32,778 nt of DNA from positions 1 to 32,778 of the forward strand of contig NZ_JXYS01000005.1 of the NCBI RefSeq assembly GCF_000949295.1, given 5' to 3'. Positions 17,164-26,126 of this stretch are shown here, piece by piece. Position 1 is the stretch's first letter. Each line of letters starts with the position of its first letter. The stretch comes from Acidithrix ferrooxidans. GTDB lineage: Bacteria; Actinomycetota; Acidimicrobiia; Acidimicrobiales; Acidimicrobiaceae. Below the pieces are notes generated by a model. It ran no database searches. It had not been told where the DNA came from and saw only the letters and a list, made by a program, of their open reading frames with translations. The position numbers and the translations under genes were made by a program.

Positions 17164-17904
17164 ATGACAAATAACGTTCCTACTGTGATTGCGACCTCCG
17201 GTGGATTTTTTCAGGGTAGACGAAACCCAATAGCCTATGGTCCACTTATCTATCACGCCATTGAGCGATCAGGCGTTAGGGGAAGAAGACCATCAATCTG
17301 CCACATCTCAACGGCATCTGGTGATCAAAGATATTTCCAAGCATCTTTGGATCAAGCTGGTAGAGATAGCGGATTTACTACATCACACCTGAATCTCTTT
17401 CCAATGCCGAATGTGGATGATATTGAGTCTTTTCTTGGCGAGCATGATGTTATTTGGGTCGGTGGCGGGAGCGTTGCCAACCTCCTTGCTATCTGGAAGC
17501 TCCATGGACTTGATGAGATTATGCATAGGCTTTGGCTAGGAGGAACCGTTTTAGGAGGGGTCTCGGCTGGGTCGATATGTTGGCATATAGGCGGCACGAC
17601 TGATTCATTTGGTCCCGATTTGAGGGTTGTTGATAACGGCCTTGGTTTTATCCCTTACTCGAATGGAGTCCACTACAATTCTGAGGCCCAGCGGCGACCG
17701 CTTTTTCAGGAGGCTATTCGAAGTGGGGCTTTGCCCGAAGGGTATGCCAGTGATGACGGTGTGGGTTTGGTCTACGTTGGTACCTTATTTGAAGAGGCCA
17801 TAACTGAAGTTGTAGATCGCTACGCTTATCACGTTTGGCGCGATGGCGAGGAGGTGAAAGAAGATCAAATAGTACCCAGGGTAATAAATGGTGCAAGAGG
17901 CTAG
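17164..17904 (+). CDS. Peptidase E-like (S51) / type 1 glutamine amidotransferase-like protein
   Basis: The 246-residue cytosolic protein has the class-I-amidotransferase-like fold of family S51. It starts with a strand ending in VIATSGGFF, then has DVIWVGGGSVANLLAIW (oxyanion region) and the nucleophile elbow GGVSAGSICW with Ser134 in place of the amidotransferase Cys. H170 in GVHYN follows, and DDGVGLVYV is typical of the C-terminal part. S51 members include alpha-aspartyl dipeptidase (PepE) and cyanophycinase; at this length it matches the dipeptidase side. It would cleave N-terminal Asp dipeptides or act on a related amide (inference). No cyanophycin synthetase is nearby. ATG 17164 has only a weak upstream purine stretch. 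Confidence 0.85.
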   Translation: MTNNVPTVIATSGGFFQGRRNPIAYGPLIYHAIERSGVRGRRPSICHISTASGDQRYFQASLDQAGRDSGFTTSHLNLFPMPNVDDIESFLGEHDVIWVGGGSVANLLAIWKLHGLDEIMHRLWLGGTVLGGVSAGSICWHIGGTTDSFGPDLRVVDNGLGFIPYSNGVHYNSEAQRRPLFQEAIRSGALPEGYASDDGVGLVYVGTLFEEAITEVVDRYAYHVWRDGEEVKEDQIVPRVINGARG

Positions 17905-18205
17905 TCTTGGATAACTTGAGAAGTTTTGTCGTTTAGTCTATTTTTTCACCTTAGAGAGTCTCAAATCTCTTAGTTTGATCGATTTGAAATCAACTAATTC
18001 CCTTTTATAGCAATCTCATTCTCTAGTGCAACTTTTTTCTTTATCAACTTGCTTTCGGTTTTAATGCCCAGATAATGGATGCTCGAGGGAGTTTTTATAC
18101 CCTAACGACAAGGTTGGCAATATGGCTAGCAATATGGTTGACGAAGTCGGGTTGTTATAGAATTGATTAATTTTCGATACCGGGTTGGATCCGCCCCGTA
18201 GGCCT
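17905..18205. other. Gap between convergent peptidase and TetR genes
   Basis: About 300 bp with no gene-like frame and no obvious terminator hairpin. AT-rich, with a pair of near-identical short phrases (GGCAATATGG / AGCAATATGG around 18115-18135). Confidence 0.35.
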
Positions 18206-18823
18206 TTAATTGGGTTCTTTCGCCTTTAGCGATTGGATTCCATGAATCAGCGGTGTTACCAAATTTATGACGATCTCCTCTGGAAGATCTTCGTTGATAG
18301 GAAGGCCATTGGCAAGCGCCGCATGGATTATAAGGGACGGTATTAGATCGCCCACTCGGTTTAGCTCTTGCTTGTCGAGGGCGAGTTGACTTTGGTGTTG
18401 TTCCATAATATTTCGAAAGATCATCCGCCTCGGTTCCGCGATTCTCTTGTCAACCAGCTCCCTTAGTTCATCTTTTCTACGTGATTCCAAGATGAGCGCT
18501 AGAGCGATCTTTCCACTAGGAGCATTGAATCCTTCAACTACGCTCCTCGCGGCTGATATTAGGTCGTTGGTGAGATCACTGGATTGATCAGGAACTTTAA
18601 TTCGAGGAAGAAGAGGTTCAACTGCAGCGATTACAAGTTCGGTCTTATTGGGCCAACGCCGGTAGATAGAGGCTTTTGAAGTGCAGGACAGTTCAGCAAC
18701 ACGCTCAATTGAGAAGGCTAAGAGCCCCTTTGAACAGAGTTCTTCTCTGGCTGCCCCAAAGATAGCTTCCTCTAGTTCACAGCCCCGGCGCCGGGTCTTG
18801 GTAACGGAGTTTTGGGTATTCAT
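18206..18823 (-). CDS. TetR/AcrR family transcriptional repressor
   Basis: The 205-residue regulator has an N-terminal helix-turn-helix (about residues 18-64): EEAIFGAAREELCSKGLLAF, then SIERVAELSCTSKASIYRRW, ending PNKTELV, the standard TetR order. The C-terminal ligand domain has the LESRRKDELRELVDKR region seen in efflux regulators and is otherwise divergent. It is transcribed away from a DHA2-type MFS pump starting 93 bp upstream, with a 24-bp palindrome between them. The simplest reading is a repressor that controls both itself and the pump and releases DNA on binding a toxic compound carried by the pump (inference). Confidence 0.9.
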   Translation of the reverse strand: MNTQNSVTKTRRRGCELEEAIFGAAREELCSKGLLAFSIERVAELSCTSKASIYRRWPNKTELVIAAVEPLLPRIKVPDQSSDLTNDLISAARSVVEGFNAPSGKIALALILESRRKDELRELVDKRIAEPRRMIFRNIMEQHQSQLALDKQELNRVGDLIPSLIIHAALANGLPINEDLPEEIVINLVTPLIHGIQSLKAKEPN

Positions 18824-18842
18824 ATTTTTATCTCGTTTGGGA

Positions 18843-18866
18843 ATAAGAAACGCTTGCGTTCCTTAT
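18843..18866. promoter_or_regulatory. 24-bp near-perfect palindrome, likely TetR operator
   Basis: Symmetric blocks ATAAG / CTTAT (18843-18847, 18862-18866) and AACGC / GCGTT (18849-18853, 18856-18860) surround a TT centre. Only one outer pair (A48/C61) and the centre break the symmetry. It is 20 bp from the TetR start and 50 bp from the pump start, the place expected for a shared TetR operator. Confidence 0.65.
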
Positions 18867-18915
18867 AGTATATCAGTTAGAAGTTTTTTGTGATTTGTGA
18901 TTTGGAGTAAACATA

Positions 18916-20391
18916 ATGCCGGAGAAGATTAGAGGGCCACATAAAGCGCCAGGACCGTTGGCCATTGCACTTATCGCTAGTGCTCAGTTGATGATTGTTC
19001 TCGACATAACCATCGTAAATGTTGCACTGCCCTCTATCGGCAAAGCGTTTTCCTTTTCGCCCACCTCTCTTACCTGGGTAGTAGACGCCTATACGCTTGT
19101 CTTTGGCGGACTGCTTCTATTGGGTGGTAGATCTGGCGATATCTTTGGAAGACGCAAGATGTTCATGATCGGGGTCTTACTCTTTGCTGGCGCTAGTTTT
19201 GCTGGTGGCTTTGCAACTAGTGGTGCGCTTTTGATTGCGGCTCGAGCTCTTCAAGGAATTGGCGGGGCTATTGCCTCTCCGACTGCGCTTGCTCTAATTG
19301 CTTCGAACTTTGAGGATCTCAAGGAACGAACAGAGGCGCTAGCGATCTTTGCCGCTGTCTCTGCGGCAGGGGCCTCAATTGGATTGATAGCTGGAGCATT
19401 GCTAACGCAATATCTCAGCTGGAGGTGGGTCTTCTTTGTCAATACCCCTATAGCTATAACCTTGGCTATTTTAGCGCCTCGGGTTTTGCGCGAGTCTGAA
19501 AAGCAACACGTTCCAGCCGACTTTATAGGAGCAATCGCATCTATCCTGGGTGTTTCAGGAATCGTCTATGGTTTTATCCATTCGGCAGCCTCAGGTTGGA
19601 CCTCGCCAATTAGTATTGGGGCTTTTGGTATCGGAGTCGTTGGACTCATCTCTTTTTACCTTCGCGAGCGATCAGCCAAGCAGCCGCTCTTGAATCTTTC
19701 GATCTTTTCAAACCGTAACCGAAGCGGTGCTTACGCTGTCATGTTTCTAGTGGCTGCAGCGCTATTTTCACTCTGGTTCTTTCTTACCCAATTCCTCCAG
19801 GATGTACTTGGCTACTCGCCTCTAAAGGCAGGTTTTGCCTTCCTTCCTATGACCGCTACAGTTATGTTGATTGCCAAGAATGGAGCTAGAGCGATGCGTA
19901 AGATCGGGCCGCTCCCGCTTTTGGTCTATGGTCCCATGGCAGTTGGATTGGCATTGTTCCTGTTCTCCCGCCTTGGTCCCGGAGCATCTTATACAACACA
20001 TGTTCTTCCTATCTTGTTGTTGAATGCCACAGGCCTTGGTGCTACATTTTCAGCGGTATTTCCTACATCTATGACAGGAGTTACTCCTAAAGAGGCTGGA
20101 CTTAGTTCGGTTATGGTGAGTGTCGCTCAGCAAGTTGGAGGAAGCCTCGGAATTTCAGTCTTAGCGACTGTGTCAGCGGCTAGTGCTACGAACAAAGCTG
20201 CTCAGCTTGTTGCCTCCCATTTTACTGGCCATAATGCCAAGATCCTGATCGAGGTTTCAGGTTGGATATCAGGCTTTAAGGCTGGGGCAGTAATGGCTGT
20301 TTTGGCCGGTATTATTGCATTGTTTTCCGTTCGGCGACCTAAGCAGGAGGCAATCGCACCTGGAGTAATGACTAGCGTTGTTATGGAATAG
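18916..20391 (+). CDS. DHA2-family MFS efflux pump (EmrB/QacA-like, 14 helices)
   Basis: The 491-residue drug:H+ antiporter carries motif D1 of the DHA2 family in helix 1 (LDITIVNVALPSI), the loop motif GGRSGDIFGRRKMF, and antiporter motif C in helix 5 (GAALL-type phrase SAAGASIGLIAGALL). Fourteen hydrophobic segments fit the length. It would expel hydrophobic or cationic toxicants using the proton gradient. ATG 18916 follows GGAG (18903-18906) at 9 nt. It is divergent from the TetR gene, which should control it. No membrane-fusion partner gene (EmrA-like) is adjacent, as in Gram-positive-type bacteria. Confidence 0.9.
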   Translation: MPEKIRGPHKAPGPLAIALIASAQLMIVLDITIVNVALPSIGKAFSFSPTSLTWVVDAYTLVFGGLLLLGGRSGDIFGRRKMFMIGVLLFAGASFAGGFATSGALLIAARALQGIGGAIASPTALALIASNFEDLKERTEALAIFAAVSAAGASIGLIAGALLTQYLSWRWVFFVNTPIAITLAILAPRVLRESEKQHVPADFIGAIASILGVSGIVYGFIHSAASGWTSPISIGAFGIGVVGLISFYLRERSAKQPLLNLSIFSNRNRSGAYAVMFLVAAALFSLWFFLTQFLQDVLGYSPLKAGFAFLPMTATVMLIAKNGARAMRKIGPLPLLVYGPMAVGLALFLFSRLGPGASYTTHVLPILLLNATGLGATFSAVFPTSMTGVTPKEAGLSSVMVSVAQQVGGSLGISVLATVSAASATNKAAQLVASHFTGHNAKILIEVSGWISGFKAGAVMAVLAGIIALFSVRRPKQEAIAPGVMTSVVME

Positions 20392-20581
20392 AGTTCTTCT
20401 CTGATATCTGGGCGGATTCAACTTGACACCTACCAATTGCCCATACGATGTTGCAATGTTAGGCGTCAAGTTGGCAATCAATAAGGGGAACTTCACCTTG
20501 GAGTTCAAAAGCGGCCCATAGGGTAATTGATTGTGGTAACCGCGTAATAGAGGTTGCTGTAGAGCTCATCCTTGGAGAAAA
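20392..20581. other. Intergenic DNA entering the decayed region
   Basis: No gene recognised. The pump stop is followed by short frames only. A loose repeat (TTCAACTTGACACC, 20417-20430, and GCGTCAAGTTGGCA, 20463-20476) could fold but has no T-tract. Confidence 0.3.
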
Positions 20582-20758
20582 TTTATAAGAAGATGGGCCC
20601 GCGAGAAACGTCTCCGCATCCAAGCTAGTAAATCCACAAGCGAAAAACCTCTGAGTGCTCTGGAACCAGCTGAGCTAACCAGGTTGATGCGCCAAGTGGT
20701 TGAGCTAGAGAAAGATCTAGCCTTCCTTGTTGAAGAACGACAGACTTACCACGCATGA
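20582..20758 (+). pseudogene. Remnant of an IS3-family OrfA-like transposase subunit
   Basis: A 58-residue stretch without a start codon reads FIRRWAREKRLRIQASK, then ALEPAELTRLMRQVVELEKD and LAFLVEERQTYHA before TGA. The order, a basic RRW helix end followed by a leucine-heptad coiled coil with ELxRLxRxVxELExD, is the C-terminal half of IS3-type OrfA proteins, where the coiled coil allows dimer formation. The N-terminal helix-turn-helix is lost. Scraps that could be OrfB lie just downstream (20790-20900) but are too degraded to name. I rate the family as likely, not certain. Confidence 0.5.
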
Positions 20759-21636
20759 GAATCCGCCAAGCAAGAGAGATTTGCGCTAACGCAAGCATAA
20801 GTGCTCGAGCTTCGAGGTCACAGGAATGGCTCGTCTCGTAGTGGCATCTCGTGCTCCCTAGGCGTCAAGTGAGTTGGCATCTACAAAAAGACAATAATCA
20901 AGCGCCCGGTTGTGTTTGATAACAAACAAAGTGGTGTGTGCTTGTCTATAGGGGAATTTACACGAGGTACTCATGACTAATCAAACGGTGGCTCTTTACC
21001 ATGGTTTATAGTCTGTAAAGTTGCTCTCAGATGTAGGTGACAGCGAAAAGGATCTCTATGGGCGATCACGGTTCGAGCAGTGGACCATATTGAGATCGAA
21101 GCGGCAGGGCATGCATGTCTCTATTTGATGGCTGTTGCCGGAAGTTGGCCGCAACTCCCCGACGATCTAGATACTGACCGAGCGGCCTTCGAAGCGGGCA
21201 ACCCTACCTAGTGGTCTGCAACCATTGATGTACTTGCATTCGGCCTCGTAATTGATGATCCCGACCCGAATTTCATGTACCTCGATCATGGGAGCACGAG
21301 CCAGCACGAAGTTATCCGAGGCCTTAGTCATAGCGGCCGAAGCTGTCCCATTTTCGTAGTTCATTGGAGGGTTATGGAAAGAGCTGCGAGACAGACTCGG
21401 ACTGGACGGGACGTTCTAGGACGCAACTGTTGGGTGAAAAGTGGGTATAAGTATTCGTCAATGACGTGGGGTTGATGGGATTCGTGGTTGATGGCATCAG
21501 TGATTTAATCCATCCACCATATTTTCTTCCCAGTGTGGTGAGTTCAGGAGCTTCGTAAAATGCCACTTTTCAAGCTGTAATCGCCTTTGCGCTTAGCGAA
21601 TGGTAGCACAAAGGACGCACAGAGAGGAGATTTAGA
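20759..21636. other. Decayed region, fragments of unidentified genes
   Basis: No intact gene. From 21060 to about 21210 a plus-strand frame reads AITVRAVDHIEIEAAGHACL and then YLMAVAGSWPQLPDDLDTDR before a TAG. A continuation in the same general sense (IDVLAFGLVIDDPDPNFMYL) follows to about 21350. These look like a frame-broken soluble protein rather than noise, but I do not recognise the family. The last 35 bp carry the ribosome-binding site of the antitoxin gene. Confidence 0.35.
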
Positions 21637-21918
21637 GTGTCCACAACATCTCGACGTCCTAGCATGAGGATGGACCTTCGGACTACTCCAGATGAGAGGC
21701 AACTAATCGACCGTGCGGTTCAAGAATGCTCGAGCGATCTTGTAAATTTTGTTATTTCACAGGCATGTGAGGCTGCCCAACGCGTACTAGCTGATCGGGA
21801 CAGTTTCGTCCTTGACGGAGAAGTACTTGAAGAGTGGAACAGAATCAATGCTAGACCCACAAGGGATCTTCTAGGTCTTTGCCAGGTCCCACGGCGCCCA
21901 TCTTCCTTCGTCGAGTGA
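21637..21918 (+). CDS. DUF1778/TacA-type antitoxin
   Basis: The 93-residue protein has the TacA-family ribbon-helix-helix signature: SMRMDLRTTPDERQLIDRAV, then LVNFVISQACEAAQRVLADR, followed by the extended C-terminal arm that wraps the toxin (VLDGEVLEEWNRINARPTRD). Such antitoxins bind operator DNA and neutralise a GNAT toxin that acetylates aminoacyl-tRNA. The start is GTG 21637, 6 nt after GAGAGGAGA (21622-21630), a strong ribosome-binding site. Its stop overlaps the toxin start as GTGA (21915-21918), so the two were translationally coupled. The toxin is broken, leaving this gene intact and orphaned. Confidence 0.85.
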   Translation: MSTTSRRPSMRMDLRTTPDERQLIDRAVQECSSDLVNFVISQACEAAQRVLADRDSFVLDGEVLEEWNRINARPTRDLLGLCQVPRRPSSFVE

Positions 21919-22461
21919 GCCCGAGGTATGCACCACCAGACCTCCTCTTCCTCGGTCATGATCTAAGCCAGTACCATTGTCGTTCATCGGAATAAACTGA
22001 CTGGCTATATCGGCACGCCCTTCAAGCTACCTCTAGCGGCTCAACGCGAGTCTTTGTGGTCCCACAGCGCTCCAGTAACTCGGTTGTAGCCTACTATGCG
22101 TGGTGCATGGCACAGATTCGTTTTGACGTTGCACCCACAAGAGTTCAGCAGGATGAAGACATTATCCTGAGCCAATTGCCCTTCTAGCGCGTCTTGGAGT
22201 TGACCTTAGACACGAGAAGCTAGGCTTGGATCCGCTCTTGTGCGAGACGTAGTTCTGCGACTCCTCGACCTGTCTGACAAGATCGGCTGCCGCGGGCTTC
22301 TGATTCATGCGCAATCCGACGAGGCCCGTGACTTTTATCTCCGCCTCATCCCCGAATTCGAAAAGAGTCCAACGGATGACCTTCATCTAGTTTTGTTAAT
22401 GAAGGATATCCGTCGCACTTTACGAGCTGAAACATTACTCACAGAATCCCACCCCTATTGA
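21915..22461 (+). pseudogene. TacT-type GNAT toxin, decayed (three frames)
   Basis: The native start is GTG 21915, giving VSPRYAPPDLLFLGHDLSQY, the N-terminus normal for TacT toxins. The frame meets TAA at 21993 and continues with TDWLYRHALQATSSGSTRVF, VVAYYAW and on to a TAG at 22185. The acetyl-CoA-binding core then appears in a second frame (PIALLARLGVDLRHEKLGL, from 22172) and the rest in a third (ALVRDVVLRLLDLSDKIGCR, GLLIHAQSDEARDFYLRLIP, then LVLLMKDIRRTL) from 22234 to the TGA at 22459-22461. So there is at least one nonsense change and two indels. GNAT toxins of this family acetylate charged tRNA and halt translation; this copy cannot. Confidence 0.82.
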
Positions 22462-24112
22462 TCTCGAAATGCTTGGGATAACACAGGTTGGCGCGCGTCA
22501 CGCTTTCATATTTCATCGAACCAAACCTGTCCGCCAGTAGTCGGGCAGACAGATAAATATATCCCTCAGATGGGCTTTCATTTGCCCTAAAGCGCCCGAT
22601 CGAGAGCATCGACGACTTGCGAAAACGTATCAATAAAGAGGTGCGCACCAAAGAAGAGACCCGACCTACAACCATTAGTCAATCCGAGAACTGGTTCTTC
22701 GGAGCGAACCGGCAGCAATCCGTGGGCCCTTCCACACCGATATCTGGGATGGATCCGTATCAAACCTTGCCAGCAAAGAGGCGGTCGCAATTTATCTGGT
22801 TGCTAGATGGTGAGCGAATCGCCCAGCTTTTGATCGGAGCGATAATGGCGATAGATACTCGATAATTGTAAGCATTGAGGCACCTGAGGTAGATGTCGAT
22901 CTTTGGACACCCGTTGCCCAGCTCAATTTCCCGACTAACAGATCGATGCCCAGGATCTCTTTAGCAGGATTTTAAACAATCATAGAGTTAGAAAAGGACA
23001 ACTGCAGGTGGAAGCACAATGTAGCTTAATAAATTCTAGTAACTCAGTCGGGAGCGTTATGACTTACGAGGCGCAGATCCGAGGTGCGGGAGGATCTGCT
23101 TGGCCGCAATAGGTATTTCCCTGTCACTGTAGCAATGTCGATGCGGCCGATGGAAAGCGTACTTGCCTTGACTTAGCTTAGGGCCTTCTTCCGTCCCCAT
23201 TTGAATGCTCCTTAGAAAACTAGTTGGCAAAACCGCTACGATTGGCCAGACTGGTGGCTTTATCGGCTGGTCTCGACCTGAGACAGCGAGCAAAAATCAG
23301 ATCGAAATGTGCTTTCTACTTTAAAGAATTGATAACGAAGACATCGAATGCAGGTGTGATCGAAACCAAGATGGACGGTACCGCTTAGCCGTCTTCATCG
23401 CTCCAGTAATCGAGGGCGTGCGTTACTTTAATCGGCAGCCCGCTAAGGCGAATCTTAGATAGGGTCATTGGGACGAGCCCCTTTTCGGGATCTACTCCCA
23501 GCGATTCAATTTCTGGATTTCGACGATTCCGGCGCCTTCGCCTTTTGGCCTGTCAATCTCGTTTCCAGCTGAGGTTATTTCGAAACCTCGTCACCTTGAT
23601 AGCCAGGTTGTTGCGAGGCTTGACATTCCAGGCTTGACATTGCAGAGTTTGCCTTTAAAGAGGCATCTGAAACGCTTTGTTTGAGATTTTTGTTTTTATT
23701 GGGTTTTCCCTTGTCAACCCCCCCCCGGGTGACCACAACCCCCGCGCAACCACAACAATGGGTGTTCCCTAGGTTGATTGATGATTTGTCGGTGGTTAAT
23801 AGCAATCTTCGTGGCGGCGATAACCCAAGGAGCTAATTCGATCTCTTGATACGCTGTATTTTTGAAGTGGTATTAGCAATTTTGGCGTCGGTTCTCGCCT
23901 CTAGTGGCAGTGCCACCTAATCGATTCAGAACCATAATGTCGACCATGAGTCAAACTCGCTTTGATTAATCGTGCTAAGTTTGAGCCAAGAACGTATCGG
24001 AAGCGGGCTTTTTAAAGCGGCCTTCTTGAGTGAACTGCTTTGATTTTTAAGTTGAAGACAACAAAGACTAAGTCGGCTGCACTAATTGGATGGACTAAGG
24101 AGCACTGAGCTA
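22462..24112. other. Decayed region with unidentified fragments
   Basis: No intact gene in 1.6 kb. On the minus strand, 22440-22700 has protein-like pieces in two frames (GAHLFIDTFSQVVDALDRAL, then RANESPSEGYIYLSARLLAD), and 23385-23552 is an open minus-strand tail (LGVDPEKGLVPMTLSKIRLS, GLPIKVTHALDYWSDEDG, TAA at 23385-23387) preceded by an arginine-rich run. Neither family is recognised. Other notes: a run of nine C at 23718-23726, outside any gene, and a short direct repeat GGCTTGACATT near 23618 and 23632. The ribosome-binding site AAGGAG of the next gene is at 24097-24102. Confidence 0.35.
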
Positions 24113-25612
24113 ATGCTGACAAATAAGATCGATCCCTCTGAAGATGATGGTGGCTCGGATGCTAACCAATACTTGGCCCCAATCTATGGATCTCGGGAGG
24201 TGGGTGAGCCAATTCCTCGCTTTAGGATGCCAGATTCTTCGAGTTCTCCACGTTTGATTGCCCAATTGATCAAAGATGAGTTGAATTTGGATGGCAATCA
24301 ATCGTTGAATTTAGCTACCTTTGTGACTACTTGGATGGAGCCAGAGGCCGAAGAACTGATGGCTCAGAGCTTGGGCAAAAACTTTGTCGATGCGGATGAG
24401 TACCCTCAAACTATTGCGATTGCTGATCGATGCGTGAATATGATCGCGGATCTCTTCAATGCACCAAATAGCGGCCAAGCTCTGGGCACTGCTACCGTTG
24501 GATCTTCTGAAGCGATCCACCTAGCTGGCCTTGCCCTTAAATGGAGATGGCGAAATAGCCTTGGAGAAGGTGCGGGCGTGACTAGCCATCGAGTGCCAAA
24601 TATCGTGATGGGGGCAAACGTCCAAGTTTGCTGGGAGAAGTTCGCACGTTATTTTGATGTGACTCCGCGATATGTTCCAATGGCATCGGATCGATACGTC
24701 ATAGGGGTGAAGGAGGCTATTGACTTAGTCGATGAAGATACAATTGGAGTCGTTGGCATTTTGGGGTCAACCTATACCGGTGAGTACGAACCTATCGAAG
24801 AGCTCGCTAATGCGCTCGATGACCTACAAGCCACAAACGGAATTGATGTACCGATTCACGTTGATGCTGCATCTGGAGGGTTCGTGGCTCCTTTTTTAAC
24901 TCCCAACTTGAAGTGGGACTTTCGGCTCCCAAGGGTCCATTCAATCAATACCTCGGGCCATAAATATGGTCTCGTCTATCCAGGTGTCGGTTGGGTAGTC
25001 TGGCGCGACCGGCAGTATCTACCCGATGACCTAATCTTTCATGTCAACTATCTTGGGGGCGATCACCCCACCTTCAATTTGAATTTTTCACGAGGATCGT
25101 CTCAGATTATTGCCCAGTATTACAACTTCCTTCGACTCGGGCGTCGAGGATACACACAGGTCATGGTTGCTTTGGACTCAACTGCTCGATGGATAACTCA
25201 AAGAATAGAGGAGATTGGACTCTTCAAAGTCTTATCTGCGGAGGAGACACTACCTGTGGTATGTATCTCTTTGGTCGATACCTCTCGTTATAGTGTCTTT
25301 GACATTTCATCTTCACTTCGCGAACGAGGATGGATAGTTCCTGCATATACGCTTGCACCTAATGCGTCTGAGATCGCTGTTTTGCGTATCGTTGTGCGCG
25401 AGGGGTTGGGGATGGATCTAGCATCAAATCTGATTGATGATCTTAAATCTGTTATAGATCACCTCATTAGGGGGCATAAACCGGCAACCCGAGTTAATCA
25501 CCGCCACCGTAGTTTGGTTCCTAAAGGTGCCAAGGCCACCAAGGTTACTAGCGGTAATCATGAAGAAATAGCGATGCAAAAGCAAAAGGACAAGCCTCAG
25601 GGAATCTGCTAG
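24113..25612 (+). CDS. gadB: Glutamate decarboxylase (PLP-dependent)
   Basis: The 499-residue enzyme converts glutamate to GABA and CO2, consuming a proton. Group II decarboxylase features are clear: TVGSSEAIHLAGLALKWRW for cofactor binding, D251 in HVDAASGGFVAPF, and the Schiff-base lysine K284 in NTSGHKYGLVYPGVGWVVWR, matching the region around K276 of the E. coli enzyme. The N-terminus has YGSREVGEPIPRFRMPD as in other bacterial Gads. ATG 24113 is chosen over the in-frame TTG 24086 because AAGGAG (24097-24102) lies between them. The C-terminal tail past residue 460 is basic and variable. No glutamate/GABA antiporter is adjacent, so acid resistance or a GABA shunt are both possible. It is intact amid decayed DNA. 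Confidence 0.93.
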   Translation: MLTNKIDPSEDDGGSDANQYLAPIYGSREVGEPIPRFRMPDSSSSPRLIAQLIKDELNLDGNQSLNLATFVTTWMEPEAEELMAQSLGKNFVDADEYPQTIAIADRCVNMIADLFNAPNSGQALGTATVGSSEAIHLAGLALKWRWRNSLGEGAGVTSHRVPNIVMGANVQVCWEKFARYFDVTPRYVPMASDRYVIGVKEAIDLVDEDTIGVVGILGSTYTGEYEPIEELANALDDLQATNGIDVPIHVDAASGGFVAPFLTPNLKWDFRLPRVHSINTSGHKYGLVYPGVGWVVWRDRQYLPDDLIFHVNYLGGDHPTFNLNFSRGSSQIIAQYYNFLRLGRRGYTQVMVALDSTARWITQRIEEIGLFKVLSAEETLPVVCISLVDTSRYSVFDISSSLRERGWIVPAYTLAPNASEIAVLRIVVREGLGMDLASNLIDDLKSVIDHLIRGHKPATRVNHRHRSLVPKGAKATKVTSGNHEEIAMQKQKDKPQGIC

Positions 25613-26088
25613 ATCTCTTGGTCTATCTGATTTGAGCGGTTCTTTGGAGAAAGAACTGGCTGACCTGCTGTGCAATGGCAAATGAGAATAACCATCGCTA
25701 TTGATATCGCAACCGAAATCACCTACTGAGGGATAGGATCAGCTGAAATCGGCTCAGCTGAAATCGGCTCAGCTGAAATCGGCTGTCCTAATTGGTTGGT
25801 TCGATTGATCACCAATGGTTTGATGGCTTACATATGTGCACCTGAACATCGCAGTGACGAAGAATCAATTTGACTAAATCGTGGGTAGGGAGAGACAATT
25901 TAGAGAGGCTGATCTTATGAGGGCTTAGACTAACCAACCTTACAACTCCATGGCGCGGCGATGGCTGCTTAGTGATACCTAATTATTGCGATTTTTTTTT
26001 GCAAATTGTCAATGAAGTATCTATGGTTTTATTTTTTATCGTCATGAAGATTTCTCACCCTCAATGCTTCCGATTGTCTCCAGCGACC
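25613..26088. other. Intergenic region between gad and the IS4-like element
   Basis: No gene seen. It holds a 3-copy 15-bp repeat (25739-25783) and an AT-rich stretch with T-runs from 25990 to 26038. Continuations of the interrupted GAF-ANTAR genes found beyond the IS are not recognisable here. Confidence 0.4.
25739..25783. repeat. 15-bp tandem repeat, 3 copies
   Basis: TCAGCTGAAATCGGC occurs three times head to tail (25739-25753, 25754-25768, 25769-25783). Each copy contains the palindrome CAGCTG. It lies about 130 bp after the glutamate decarboxylase stop. Function is unknown. Confidence 0.9.
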
Positions 26089-26126
26089 AAGCCTCAAACC
26101 TCCGGTAATAGCGAATTACATCAATG

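Noticed and set aside
23718-23726. Run of nine C as a phase-variation tract
   Set aside because: It is not in a gene or in a recognisable promoter, so slippage would have no evident effect.
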